Counted from the stretch's first letter, positions 33,213-42,194 are shown. The stretch: 64,000 bases of DNA from Siphonobacter aquaeclarae (GCF_900103285.1 NZ_FNGS01000004.1:186001-250000), one strand, 5' to 3'. Numbers and translations: made by a program. The notes: generated by a model from the letters alone, not told the origin.

Positions 33213-33253
33213 AAAACCGCTTTCCGTCGGAAGACAGAAAGCGGTTTTCTCTT
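33213..33253 (+). terminator. Intrinsic terminator of the thiolase gene
   Basis: A 12-bp stem (33213-33224 with 33237-33248) starts in A4 and ends in T-rich sequence, 21 bp after the stop. Confidence 0.8.
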
Positions 33254-33301
33254 TTTCAGGGCCGTTCGTCTCACGAGCGTGTACCTCCATCGATTCCCCG
33301 G

Positions 33302-33462
33302 AACGCCCGTATATCCCTCCCTATCTTTCCGGGCGTTTTAAGAATGAGTCCCTTCCGCCAACGGATCGTTACCGGGTTCGGAAGGCTCGTTTTTTGCGTT
33401 AAATTAAAGTAAAGGTTGAAGGTTCGTCGGAATGCCACCTGTCGCTGACGGGTGGCATTTTT
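33302..33462 (+). terminator. Series of three terminator-like hairpins upstream of rhaT
   Basis: Stem AACGCCCG/CGGGCGTT (33302-33309 with 33330-33337, then TT) is the first. Stem CCTTCCG/CGGAAGG (33351-33357 with 33379-33385, then T6 at 33390-33395) is the second. Stem AATGCCACC/GGTGGCATT (33431-33439 with 33451-33459, then TTTT) is the third and best. With the thiolase terminator before them, they fill the 390-bp gap to rhaT without any gene. They could be attenuators in a rhaT leader or ends of short transcripts. Confidence 0.5.
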
Positions 33463-33580
33463 CTATTCAAATGATGCTATCCGGCATTTAAAAAAGCCTA
33501 TTTTCCCGGACAGTACGGGATGGGCTCTTTCCCCTCCGGTTCCTAGATTTGGCCTTTTCCTGTCCCTCTATCCGCGCAGT

Positions 33581-34639
33581 ATGCAAGCTCTCTTAGGTGT
33601 CTTTTTTCACTTCGTCGGCGGGTTCGCTTCCGGCAGTTTCTATATCCCCTTCAAACGGGTCAAAGCCTGGGCCTGGGAAAGCTACTGGATCATCGGCGGG
33701 CTGTTTTCCTGGCTCATCGCTCCGCATATTGCCGCCTGGCTGACCATCCCGGATTTCATGCACATCATCCGGACGACAGATTCGGATACCCTTTTCTGGA
33801 CCTACGTGATGGGCCTCCTATGGGGCATCGGCGGTCTGACTTTCGGGCTATCGGTCCGGTACCTGGGCCTGTCGCTCGGTCAGTCGGTAGTACTGGGCTT
33901 TTGTTCGGTATTCGGCGCGTTGATTCCGCCGATTTACCGGGACCTGTTTACCTCTGCCAGCCACGGCACCATCTCGCAAATGATCGCGAGTACCGGTGGG
34001 CAGGTAGTACTCCTCGGCGTTGCGATCTGCGTTGTCGGGATCTGCATCTGCGGGAAAGCGGGTATGATGAAAGAAGGCGAGCTGTCAGAAGAAGAAAAGA
34101 AAGCCAGTATTCAGGAATTCAACCTCTGGAAAGGCCTCATCGTGGCGACGATGTCGGGTATTCTCAGCGCCTGTTTCAATTTCGGTATCGAAGCGGGTAA
34201 GCCGATGGCCCATGTAGCGGTGGAGCAAGGTTGCAACCCGCTGTTTCAGAACAACGTAATTTTCGTCGTCGTACTCTGGGGCGGGCTGACGACCAACCTG
34301 ATCTGGTCGCTGCTGCTCAATTTCCGGAATAAAACGTTTGGTAACTACGTCGATAAGAAAACCCCGCTGCTCAATAATTACCTGTTTTCAGCGATCGCCG
34401 GCACGACCTGGTTCCTGCAGTTTTTCTTCTATGGCATGGGGGAAAGCAAGCTGGGTAACGGCGCGAGTTCCTGGATTCTCCATACGGCCAGTATCATCAT
34501 CATTTCCAACCTGTGGGGCTTGTACCTGAAGGAATGGAAAGGCGTAAAACCGGCCACTTACCGGACCATTCTGACCGGTATAGCCACGATTATCCTCTCC
34601 GTACTGATCGTCGGATACGGTAATTACCTCAGCGAATAA
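33581..34639 (+). CDS. rhaT: L-rhamnose/proton symporter
   Basis: This inner-membrane transporter has 352 aa from the ATG at 33581, close to E. coli RhaT (344 aa). About ten hydrophobic helices are visible. The start QALLGVFFHFVGGFASGSFY and KRVKAWAWESYWIIGGLFSW are characteristic of RhaT, as is the terminal WGLYLKEWKGVKP segment. It imports rhamnose with a proton. An upstream in-frame GTG at 33452 lies inside a hairpin and gives a non-membrane leader, so it is rejected. The stop abuts the convergent regulator gene with no intergenic base. It is the first gene of the rhamnose island. Confidence 0.94.
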   Translation: MQALLGVFFHFVGGFASGSFYIPFKRVKAWAWESYWIIGGLFSWLIAPHIAAWLTIPDFMHIIRTTDSDTLFWTYVMGLLWGIGGLTFGLSVRYLGLSLGQSVVLGFCSVFGALIPPIYRDLFTSASHGTISQMIASTGGQVVLLGVAICVVGICICGKAGMMKEGELSEEEKKASIQEFNLWKGLIVATMSGILSACFNFGIEAGKPMAHVAVEQGCNPLFQNNVIFVVVLWGGLTTNLIWSLLLNFRNKTFGNYVDKKTPLLNNYLFSAIAGTTWFLQFFFYGMGESKLGNGASSWILHTASIIIISNLWGLYLKEWKGVKPATYRTILTGIATIILSVLIVGYGNYLSE

Positions 34640-35680
34640 TCAAAGTGATTTCCGGACAATGAGCCGGAAGGGGTTGGCGATTTTTTCGGTGGAATTCCGG
34701 AGAATCAGCTCGGCAGCCTTCCGGCCCATTGCTTCGAAATCGGTCGACAGTACCGTTATTCCATCCAGAATAATCTCCTTCAGCGGACTTTCATTGTACG
34801 AGATAATTCCGACCTCCTGCCCTACTTTCAGACCGATGGACTTGGCCTGTTTGACGAGGACTACCAGGTCGTCTTCCATCAGGTTGATATAGGCATCTCC
34901 CGCCTGCATGGGTTCCTGCCGCACGTCCGAAATAATCTTGTAGGCAAACCCGTATTCGGTGCAGAATTTCTGAAAGCCGATCAGGATTTCGCGGGCATGG
35001 TAGGTATAGGATGGAAAGATCAGTTTGAGCATCTTGTACTTCCGAAGCAGCTCTTCCGCCTCGCCCAGCGCGGTGAAAATATCCCGTTCAAAATCCTGAT
35101 AAACCGCGGCATAATCTCCCTCGATACCGGGAACAAGCTTGTCGAGAATCATCAGCTGGTCTTTCGGTAACTGGCGGATCAGCTCGGCCGCATTTTCCCC
35201 GCCTTCCAGGAAATGAGCGATGATCGCGTAGTGCGTGTAATGCCCGGCCCGGTTTTGAATCAGTTCTTTGAATAGCCGGAAGTTGTTGTTGTAGACGTAA
35301 AAATCAATCGCCGTTTCTTCACCGAGCTTTTCCACAAAGGCATCGTAAATGATTTTTTTATGCGGACTCAGCTTGTTGAAAAGCAGAAATACCCGGCGCT
35401 TCTGGCGGTAACTCGCGCTGGCGATGTAAAAACCCTTCCCCGGCACAGACCCCAGAATACCCAGTTTTTTCAGCTCGTTGTACGCCTTTTCAGCGGTATC
35501 CCGCGAGATATCGAAGAGCATGGACAGCTCGTTGATCGAGGGTAATCCCTGCTTGCTCTTTACCACTCCCTTTTCGATGGCGGAAATCACCGAGTTGACA
35601 ATCTGCTTGTATTTCGGAGTAGTGGAATATTCGTCGATCTGGATGATCTCGAATACCTGCCGGACGGTCTGTTTCATCAT
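34640..35680 (-). CDS. GntR-family regulator with LacI-type sugar-sensor domain (rhamnose regulator candidate)
   Basis: This 346-aa cytoplasmic regulator has a GntR winged-helix at residues 1-80 (KYKQIVNSVISAIEKGVVKSKQGLPSINEL and DISRDTAEKAYNELKKLGILGSVPGKGFYI). The C-terminal 250 residues resemble the periplasmic-binding-protein fold used by LacI repressors (VFLLFNKLSPHKKIIYDAFVEKL, VGIISYNESPLKEIILDGITVLSTDFEAMGRKAAELI). This combination is the known form of Bacteroidota sugar regulators. It lies between rhaT and the RhaEW gene and is convergent with rhaT, so control of rhamnose genes is the natural inference. Two in-frame ATG codons (35680 and 35677) are possible starts. The effector could be rhamnose or a phosphorylated product. 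Confidence 0.85.
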   Translation of the reverse strand: MMKQTVRQVFEIIQIDEYSTTPKYKQIVNSVISAIEKGVVKSKQGLPSINELSMLFDISRDTAEKAYNELKKLGILGSVPGKGFYIASASYRQKRRVFLLFNKLSPHKKIIYDAFVEKLGEETAIDFYVYNNNFRLFKELIQNRAGHYTHYAIIAHFLEGGENAAELIRQLPKDQLMILDKLVPGIEGDYAAVYQDFERDIFTALGEAEELLRKYKMLKLIFPSYTYHAREILIGFQKFCTEYGFAYKIISDVRQEPMQAGDAYINLMEDDLVVLVKQAKSIGLKVGQEVGIISYNESPLKEIILDGITVLSTDFEAMGRKAAELILRNSTEKIANPFRLIVRKSL

Positions 35681-36295
35681 GCGGAGTAAACGGGTATATC
35701 CCGCAAAGTAGCCAAAGAAAACCAGACAATCCGTTTCTAAAATGGGATATTTTGAGGATAATTCCGGTAAAAATAAGGCTAACCCGCTCAGGATGAGTCG
35801 TTCCTTCCGGCCTGACGGAACAGGATACTTGCCCCTGATTATTTACAGACTTTTGAGCGAACAAAACCTGACAGTTATGAAATCAGAGCAACCCGCCCGG
35901 GCTGGTATCTTTTTGCTTCCAACCTACCCGGAATCCGGTATTCCCGGATTCCAAACCTGCCGGATGGCGCCGAAGCCGGCAGAAGGGCGCAATCGGGTGA
36001 AGCGCCATGCGCCGCGCCGCGAAAAAAAATCGTTTCAGACGAAAGGCAAAACCATCCTGAACCTTACTGTTTCACCGAAGACAACAACAGATCCGGAGCT
36101 TCAGATGAAAGCCGGACTACCGGCTCAGTCCGACAGCAAAAAAGCTGAAAATCAATACCATTACACGTTTGGAAGACACCTGTCGTTTCAAAATTCGGCA
36201 GGTTGAAAAGACCGGCCGGTCAACCCAACAGAGCATGACAGCTGCTACTTTTTCATGCCTTTGCTTTGCAACATCGATTTATTTCTCCTGAAAAT
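35681..36295. promoter_or_regulatory. Regulatory region between the GntR regulator and RhaEW gene
   Basis: This 615-bp gap has no convincing gene. It carries the divergent promoters and an inverted repeat GGAATCCGG/CCGGATTCC (35930-35938 with 35944-35952, 5-bp spacer), a candidate operator. An open frame passes through it but has no recognisable features. Confidence 0.4.
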
Positions 36296-38401
36296 ATGAC
36301 TGAGACTTTCAAACACGTGAGCTACCTCTGGGATGAGGCCAAAGCTGCGGAATTGGCGGGCGACGAAGTAGCCCTTCTTATTTACCGCTCCAACCTGTTG
36401 GGAGCGGATTTACGACTCACCAACTACGGAGGTGGAAATACATCGTGTAAAGTTGCGGCTCCGGATCCGTTGACCGGAGAGCCGACGCGCGTCATGTGGG
36501 TGAAAGGCTCCGGCGGCGACCTCGGCACGCTGAAAAAATCAGGCCTGGCGGCCCTGTACCTCGACCGCCTTCACGCGCTCAAAAACCGGTACCGCGGACT
36601 CGAATTCGAAGATGAAATGGTGGAACTATTCAACCACTGCATCTATGACCTCGATTCCAAGGCGCCGTCTATCGATACACCGCTTCACGCGTTTCTTCCC
36701 TTCAACCACGTCGATCACCTCCACCCGGACGCCGCCATTGCCATCGCCGCGGCGAAAGACGGCGAGCAGATCGTGAAAGAACTCTTCGGCGGTACCCTCG
36801 GCTGGGTACCCTGGCAACGTCCGGGCTTTGACCTGGGCCTGCAACTGGAACGCTGCCTGGCCGAAAATCCCGGTATCCGCGGAATCTTCCTGGGCAGTCA
36901 CGGCCTCTTTACCTGGGGCGACACGGCTTACGAAAGCTATGTCAATACCCTCGAGGTTATTGAGCGCTGCGCCGAGTACCTCGAAGAAAATTATGGTAAA
37001 AAAGGCCCTGTTTTCGGGGGACAACGTATTCTGTCAATCGACAACCGCGCCGCCCGGGCCTCCCGCCTCGCACCGGTACTCCGCGGGTTCTGCTCGAGCT
37101 ATGTGCAGATGATCGGGCATTTTACCGACGATGAGCGGGTACTGCAGTTTATCAACTCCCATGACCTCGACAAGCTGGCTCCGCTGGGTACCTCCTGCCC
37201 CGACCACTTCCTCCGGACCAAAATCCAGCCGCTGGTACTGGAGCTTGCTCCGGACGCCGACCTGTCTGACCCGAAAGCCCTGAAAGAAACCCTCGCCCCG
37301 GCCTTCGAAGCCTACCGGGCGATGTACACCGAGTACTACCAGACCTGCAAGCGTGCCAACAGTCCGGCCATGCGCGACCCGAATCCGGTCGTCATACTCT
37401 GGCCCGGCGTCGGTATGTTTACGTTTGCGAAAGACAAGCAGACCGCGCGCGTTGCCGCCGAGTTTTACATCAACGCCATCAACGTAATGCGTGGCGCGGA
37501 AGCCATTTCCGAGTACACTTCGCTTCCCCGCCAGGAAGCGTTTGACATCGAGTACTGGCTCCTCGAAGAAGCCAAGCTGCAACGCATGCCGAAGCCGAAG
37601 CCTCTTTCCGGCAAAATCGCGCTGATTACGGGTTCGGCGGGCGGTATCGGCAAGGCTATTGCCAGGAAATTCCAGGCCGAAGGCGCCGTGGTATTCCTGA
37701 ACGACAACGATGCAGACCGCCTTGCCGGCGCCAGGGAAGAATTCCTGAAAGCATATGGCAAGGATGCCTCGTCGTCCGAACTGCTGGATGTTACCTCGGC
37801 AGAATCCATCGCGAAGGCATTTGACGCCTGCGCGCTGGCCTTTGGCGGGGTGGATATTGTCGTGAACAACGCCGGTATTTCCATTTCCAAGCCCATCGCC
37901 GATCACACGGAGAAAGACTGGGACCTGCTGTTCGATATTCTCGTGAAAGGTCAGTTCCTGGTTTCCCAGGCGGCGGTAGAGGTCATGCGGAAGCAGGGCA
38001 TCGGTGGAGATATCCTGAATATTGTTTCGAAAAATGCCGTTGTCAGCGGGCCGAATAACCTGGGCTATGGCTCCGCCAAATCAGCACAGGCGCATGGTAC
38101 CCGTTTGCTGGCTGCGGAAGTCGGACCGGAAAAAATCCGCGTCAACATGGTTAATCCGGATGCCGTCATCGCCGATTCCAAGATATGGGCCGGCGCCTGG
38201 GCCGAAGGACGCGCCAAGGCCTATGGCATTACGGTGGAAGAACTGCCATTTTACTACGCCAAGCGCACACTCCTCAATGAAGTCATCCTCCCCGACGACA
38301 TTGCCAACGCCTGTTTCGCGTTCGTCGGCGGCCTCCTCAATAAATCCACCGGCAACGCGCTGAACGTGGATGGCGGGGTTGCGATGGGATTTTATCGGTA
38401 A
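36296..38401 (+). CDS. rhaEW: Bifunctional rhamnulose-1-phosphate aldolase / L-lactaldehyde dehydrogenase (RhaEW)
   Basis: The 701-aa cytoplasmic fusion has two parts. Residues 1-430 form a class II aldolase-type domain with NLLGADLRLTNYGGGNTSCK and VKGSGGDLGTLKKSGL, and metal-ligand-type histidines in DTPLHAFLPFNHVDHLHPDA. Residues 440-701 form a short-chain dehydrogenase with ALITGSAGGIGKAIA, DIVVNNAGISIS and the catalytic YGSAK. The first domain splits rhamnulose-1-phosphate into glycerone phosphate and L-lactaldehyde; the second oxidises lactaldehyde to lactate. This fusion is known from Bacillus and Chloroflexus type rhamnose pathways. The ATG at 36296 is preferred over a TTG at 36266. 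It is followed by heptamer repeats, then rhaI. Downstream lutABC can use the lactate. Confidence 0.94.
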   Translation: MTETFKHVSYLWDEAKAAELAGDEVALLIYRSNLLGADLRLTNYGGGNTSCKVAAPDPLTGEPTRVMWVKGSGGDLGTLKKSGLAALYLDRLHALKNRYRGLEFEDEMVELFNHCIYDLDSKAPSIDTPLHAFLPFNHVDHLHPDAAIAIAAAKDGEQIVKELFGGTLGWVPWQRPGFDLGLQLERCLAENPGIRGIFLGSHGLFTWGDTAYESYVNTLEVIERCAEYLEENYGKKGPVFGGQRILSIDNRAARASRLAPVLRGFCSSYVQMIGHFTDDERVLQFINSHDLDKLAPLGTSCPDHFLRTKIQPLVLELAPDADLSDPKALKETLAPAFEAYRAMYTEYYQTCKRANSPAMRDPNPVVILWPGVGMFTFAKDKQTARVAAEFYINAINVMRGAEAISEYTSLPRQEAFDIEYWLLEEAKLQRMPKPKPLSGKIALITGSAGGIGKAIARKFQAEGAVVFLNDNDADRLAGAREEFLKAYGKDASSSELLDVTSAESIAKAFDACALAFGGVDIVVNNAGISISKPIADHTEKDWDLLFDILVKGQFLVSQAAVEVMRKQGIGGDILNIVSKNAVVSGPNNLGYGSAKSAQAHGTRLLAAEVGPEKIRVNMVNPDAVIADSKIWAGAWAEGRAKAYGITVEELPFYYAKRTLLNEVILPDDIANACFAFVGGLLNKSTGNALNVDGGVAMGFYR

Positions 38402-38616
38402 GCCGGTTTTCGGTTTACCGTTTTCTGTTTTCAGTTTGTTGGAATCCAGCAGCCCTGTCAACCGAAATCGGTAAACTGGTTTTCAGTTTCAAGATAAAAC
38501 AGGGTTGCACAGAGACTTCGCTGTCATTTCTGAAACGACTTTCCTGTATTCCGAAAACTGAAAACGGTAAACTGCAAACCGAAAACCGTTACCCGAAAAC
38601 AGTAAACTGATTTCCG
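38402..38616. repeat. Fold-back repeat of GTTTTNN / NNAAAAC heptamers
   Basis: After the RhaEW stop, GTTTTCG, GTTTACC, GTTTTCT, GTTTTCA and GTTTGTT lie in exact 7-bp register (38406-38440). At 38552-38607, eight heptamers in register follow, seven of them ending in AAAC (CGAAAAC, TGAAAAC, GGTAAAC, TGCAAAC, CGAAAAC, CGTTACC, CGAAAAC, AGTAAAC). The two clusters are complementary and can form a large imperfect fold-back. The gap lies between rhaEW and rhaI. Confidence 0.85.
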
Positions 38617-39894
38617 ATGATCGAACCCTATCAACTATCCCACCATAACGCGCAGCACGAAGCGGCTCACCAGCGGAAGTTTACCTTTCTCGCAGAAGAG
38701 CTGGGTTCGGAGACTGCGGAGCGTATCCTCGCCCGCCTGATTGACTTTCAGATTGCCATTCCGAGCTGGGCGCTGGGAACGGGCGGTACCCGCTTCGGCC
38801 GGTTTGCAGGCGGCGGCGAGCCCCGGAGCCTCGAGGAGAAAATCGCCGATGTAGGCCTTCTCCATGCCCTGAACAAATCCAGCGGCGCTATTTCCCTGCA
38901 TATTCCCTGGGATATCCCGTCCGATGGCGAAGCGATCAAGCAACTCGCCGCCAGCCACGGTCTGGTATTCGATGCGATGAACTCGAATACCTTTCAGGAC
39001 CAGGCCGGACAGGCGCATAGCTACAAATTTGGCTCCCTGCAACATACCGATGCCCGCGTCCGGAAACAGGCCGTGGAGCATAATATCGACGTCATCCGTC
39101 ACGGGGAAGCCCTCGGCTCCAAATCGCTGACGGTCTGGCTGTCCGACGGATCCAGCTTCCCCGGTCAGCTCAGCTTCCGGAAGGCTTTTGAGCGGACGCT
39201 GGACGGTCTTCGGGAAATCTATGCCGCCCTGCCGGCCGACTGGAAAATCTTCGTCGAATACAAGGCATTTGAGCCGAATTTCTATTCGACGACGGTGGGC
39301 GATTGGGGCCAGTCGTACCTGTACGCCTCCAAACTCGGTCCGAAGGCCTATACGCTGGTTGACCTGGGGCACCACCTCCCGAATGCCAACATTGAGCAGA
39401 TCGTTTCGCTATTGCTCATGGAAGGAAAACTCGGCGGGTTCCATTTCAACGACTCGAAATACGGAGACGACGACCTCACAGCCGGCAGTATCAAACCGTA
39501 TCAGCTATTCCTGATTTTCAATGAATTGGCTGACGGAATGGACGCCCGCGGTCTCGATCACGCCACCGGTCTCGGCTGGATGATCGATGCGTCACACAAC
39601 GTCAAAGATCCGCTCGAAGACCTGCTCCAGTCGGTCGAAGCCATCAAACTGGCATATGCACAAGCGCTGCTCGTAGACCGAACGGCACTCGAAAACGCCC
39701 GGGAAAACAACGATGTAGCTGCCGCGCAGGAGATTTTGCAGGCCGCTTTCCGGACCGACCTGCGGCCATTACTCGCCGAAGCGCGCCTCCGCGCCGGCGC
39801 GGCTATTTCGCCCCTCGGTCTTTTCCGGGAGCAGCAGATACGCCGGAAACTCATCGAAACGCGCGGCCTGAAAGCCGTCGCGACAGGATTGTAA
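38617..39894 (+). CDS. rhaI: L-rhamnose isomerase (RhaI type)
   Basis: This 425-aa cytoplasmic TIM-barrel isomerase converts L-rhamnose to L-rhamnulose. The pattern FQIAIPSWALGTGGTRFGRF, SLHIPWDIPSDGEAIKQLA, FDAMNSNTFQDQ, LTVWLSDGSSFPGQLSFRKA and IFVEYKAFEPNFYSTTVGDW matches the Pseudomonas-type RhaI. These segments carry the metal-ligand acids and histidines (for example VDLGHHLPNANIEQIVS and GGFHFNDSKYGDDDL). This is a different family from E. coli RhaA. The ATG at 38617 is the natural start. Product flow to the kinase at 39952 fits the gene order. Confidence 0.93.
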   Translation: MIEPYQLSHHNAQHEAAHQRKFTFLAEELGSETAERILARLIDFQIAIPSWALGTGGTRFGRFAGGGEPRSLEEKIADVGLLHALNKSSGAISLHIPWDIPSDGEAIKQLAASHGLVFDAMNSNTFQDQAGQAHSYKFGSLQHTDARVRKQAVEHNIDVIRHGEALGSKSLTVWLSDGSSFPGQLSFRKAFERTLDGLREIYAALPADWKIFVEYKAFEPNFYSTTVGDWGQSYLYASKLGPKAYTLVDLGHHLPNANIEQIVSLLLMEGKLGGFHFNDSKYGDDDLTAGSIKPYQLFLIFNELADGMDARGLDHATGLGWMIDASHNVKDPLEDLLQSVEAIKLAYAQALLVDRTALENARENNDVAAAQEILQAAFRTDLRPLLAEARLRAGAAISPLGLFREQQIRRKLIETRGLKAVATGL

Positions 39895-39951
39895 TTCAGG
39901 AACGGGAGTGATTCCCGTTCCTTTCCCCTCTTCACCTGACTTCCAGCCACT

Positions 39952-41331
39952 ATGTCGATTCCGTGTGCAGCCATCTTCGATATCGGGAAAACGAACAAGA
40001 AGCTCCTGCTTTTTGATCAGGACTACCGCATCGTATACGAAAAGCAGGAAACGTTTGACGAAATTCCGGATGACGACGGATTTCACGGCGATAACCTGGC
40101 CTGGCTGTCAGACTGGCTGCTGGCCAGCTTTGAAGAAGTACTGGCAGACGACCGGTTTTCCATCCGTGCACTGAATTTCTCGGGCTATGGCGCCAGTCTG
40201 GTACACATAGATAAGGAAGGGACACCGGTGACGCCGCTGTATAATTACCTCAAGCCCTTTCCGGTGGAGTTGCGGCAGCGGTTCGACTCGCACTACGGCC
40301 CTGAACTGGAATGGGCGGCGACAACGGCTTCGCCCATTCTGGGTATGCTCAATTCGGGCATGCAGCTGTACTGGATCAAGTATGAGAAATCGCCGCTTTT
40401 CTGGCAGATTGAGCATTCCCTCCACCTGCCGCAGTACCTCAGTTTTGTATTCACCCGCCGGGCCGTATCAGAGATTACGAGCGTCGGCTGCCATACCGGG
40501 CTATGGGACTTTGCCCAGCGCAAGTACCACCGCTGGGTATTCGAAGAAGGCTTGCATTCGCTGGGCCAGATGGTATTGCCGTCGTTCGTAACGGCGCCGT
40601 CGGCTAGCCGGCCGCAGATGCCCGTCGGCATCGGTATTCACGACAGCTCGGCGGCATTGGTACCGTACCTGCATGCGTTCGGGCATGAGCCTTTTCTGCT
40701 GATTTCGACGGGTACCTGGTGCATCACCATGAACCCGTTCAGTACCGAAAACCTGACGATTCACGAGCTGCGGCAGGATTGCCTGAGCTACCTCAGCTTC
40801 CGGGGTGATCCGGTCAAGGCGTCGCGCCTCTTTGCCGGCAACGAGCACGAACGGGCGGTACGTCACCTGGCCGACTATTTTCAGACGGAACTTTCCTACT
40901 ATAAGCGGGTATCTTTTGATGAGAGCATTCTTCTTTCGTTGAAGAGCCGGTTCAAACAGGCATCCGCCGATACAGCCAAACTGGGTTCGCTCGAAGATTC
41001 AACGTTTTCGGAACGAAACCTGAACGATTTCAGCAGCTATGAGGAGGCCTATCACCAGCTTCTGCTCGACCTGATGGCGCAGCAGGTAGCGTCGGTTCGC
41101 CTCGCCCGCGGTAATACCGCCATCCGCCGGATTTTTGTAGACGGAGGCTTCAGCCGAAACGAAATCTACCTCCAGCTGCTGGCTATGGCCTTTCCGGAAT
41201 GCGAAGTAATGGCATCGGAGATTGCGCAGGCGTCGGCACTTGGCGCGGCACTGGTCATCGAAGATGCCTGGAACAAGGAAAAGCCGTTCGACGGCAGCCA
41301 GTTTACGCTGAAGAAAGCGGTGTATCTTTGA
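39952..41331 (+). CDS. FGGY-family carbohydrate kinase (rhamnulokinase by context)
   Basis: The 459-aa cytoplasmic sugar kinase starts with CAAIFDIGKTNKKLLLFD, the FGGY phosphate-1 motif, and shows LNFSGYGASLVHID and LISTGTWCITMNPF. IRRIFVDGGFSRNEIYLQLLAMAF matches the conserved ATP-binding and dimer region near the C-terminus. Rhamnulose is the likely substrate because rhaI and RhaEW flank the gene. The sequence alone would also fit a fuculokinase- or xylulokinase-type enzyme, so the symbol is left empty. It starts 57 bp after the rhaI stop and ends 54 bp before lutA, consistent with one transcript. Confidence 0.9.
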   Translation: MSIPCAAIFDIGKTNKKLLLFDQDYRIVYEKQETFDEIPDDDGFHGDNLAWLSDWLLASFEEVLADDRFSIRALNFSGYGASLVHIDKEGTPVTPLYNYLKPFPVELRQRFDSHYGPELEWAATTASPILGMLNSGMQLYWIKYEKSPLFWQIEHSLHLPQYLSFVFTRRAVSEITSVGCHTGLWDFAQRKYHRWVFEEGLHSLGQMVLPSFVTAPSASRPQMPVGIGIHDSSAALVPYLHAFGHEPFLLISTGTWCITMNPFSTENLTIHELRQDCLSYLSFRGDPVKASRLFAGNEHERAVRHLADYFQTELSYYKRVSFDESILLSLKSRFKQASADTAKLGSLEDSTFSERNLNDFSSYEEAYHQLLLDLMAQQVASVRLARGNTAIRRIFVDGGFSRNEIYLQLLAMAFPECEVMASEIAQASALGAALVIEDAWNKEKPFDGSQFTLKKAVYL

Positions 41332-41385
41332 CCGGTCTCTGTTTCCGACAATTCTGAAGCCGGCTCATCCCGGCGAGCGTGTGCC

Positions 41386-42120
41386 ATGAAAGTTGCCCTT
41401 TTTGTACCTTGTTACGTTGACCAGTTCTATCCCCGGGTAGCCATTGCTACACTCGAACTCCTCGAAAAACTGGGCTGTGAAGTGGATTTCCCGAAAGATC
41501 AGACCTGCTGCGGGCAGCCGATGGCCAACTCCGGTTTTCAGCATCTGACAACCGGCTGCGACGCCAATTTCGTCCGGAATTTCCGGGGGTATGACTACAT
41601 CGTTTCCCCTTCCGGCTCCTGTGTACTGCACGTCAAGGACCACCTGCATTTTCCTGAAAATCAGGGCATAGCCGATACCATCCGCCACCGCGTCTACGAA
41701 CTGACGGAATTTCTGACGGATGTATTGAAGGTCGACAAGCTAACGGCGCGATTTCCGCACCGCGTAGGTGTCCACCAGAGCTGCCACGGGCAGCGCGGCC
41801 TGCATACCTCCCAGATGAGCGAGCTCAATGCACCGGCCTTTTCCAAGCCGGGCCAGCTGCTGAGCCTGGTTCAGGACATTGAACTGGTGGAACTCGACCG
41901 GAAAGACGAATGCTGTGGCTTTGGAGGGACGTTTGCTGTCGCCGAAGAAGCCGTGTCCTCTAAAATGGGGAAAGATCGTGTAGAAGATCACATACGTCAC
42001 GGCGCCGAATACATCACCGGCGGCGACGTTTCCTGCCTCATGCACCTCGAAGGCATCCTCCGCCGGCAGCAAAGCCCGGTGAAGGTGGTGCATATTGCGG
42101 AGATATTGAATGCGGAGTAG
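41386..42120 (+). CDS. lutA: Lactate utilisation protein A, iron-sulfur subunit
   Basis: The 244-aa protein has two cysteine-rich CCG domains: KDQTCCGQPMANSGFQ (about 40-55) and LDRKDECCGFGGTFAVAEE (about 172-190). An SPSGSCVLHVKDH motif and VGVHQSCHGQRGL also match the LutA/YkgE family. LutA, B and C together oxidise L-lactate to pyruvate at the membrane. Here lutA is separated from lutBC by 1.08 kb holding a minus-strand gene, whereas the usual order is contiguous. The link to RhaEW, which makes lactate, gives a coherent pathway. The stop codon overlaps the first base of a 19-bp fold-back. Confidence 0.93.
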   Translation: MKVALFVPCYVDQFYPRVAIATLELLEKLGCEVDFPKDQTCCGQPMANSGFQHLTTGCDANFVRNFRGYDYIVSPSGSCVLHVKDHLHFPENQGIADTIRHRVYELTEFLTDVLKVDKLTARFPHRVGVHQSCHGQRGLHTSQMSELNAPAFSKPGQLLSLVQDIELVELDRKDECCGFGGTFAVAEEAVSSKMGKDRVEDHIRHGAEYITGGDVSCLMHLEGILRRQQSPVKVVHIAEILNAE

Positions 42121-42191
42121 TCTTCGGTTTTCAGTTGGACAGGCGGACGTATCCGTTTACCCCAACTGAAAACCGAAGACTGAAAACTGAA
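42120..42191. repeat. Fold-back with AACTGAA heptamers
   Basis: The perfect 19-bp arms 42120-42138 and 42162-42180 flank a 23-bp loop. The right side continues in 7-bp register: AACTGAA, AACCGAA, GACTGAA, AACTGAA (42164-42191). It is the complement of the GTTTTNN family seen at 38406-38440. The left arm includes the last base of the lutA stop codon. Confidence 0.85.
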
Positions 42192-42194
42192 AAC

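Noticed and set aside
35742-36206. Possible 154-aa (or 109-aa from an internal ATG) protein in the rhamnose regulatory gap
   Set aside because: The sequence is low in hydrophobic order, has no recognisable domain and lies across the best operator candidate. It looks like open non-coding DNA.
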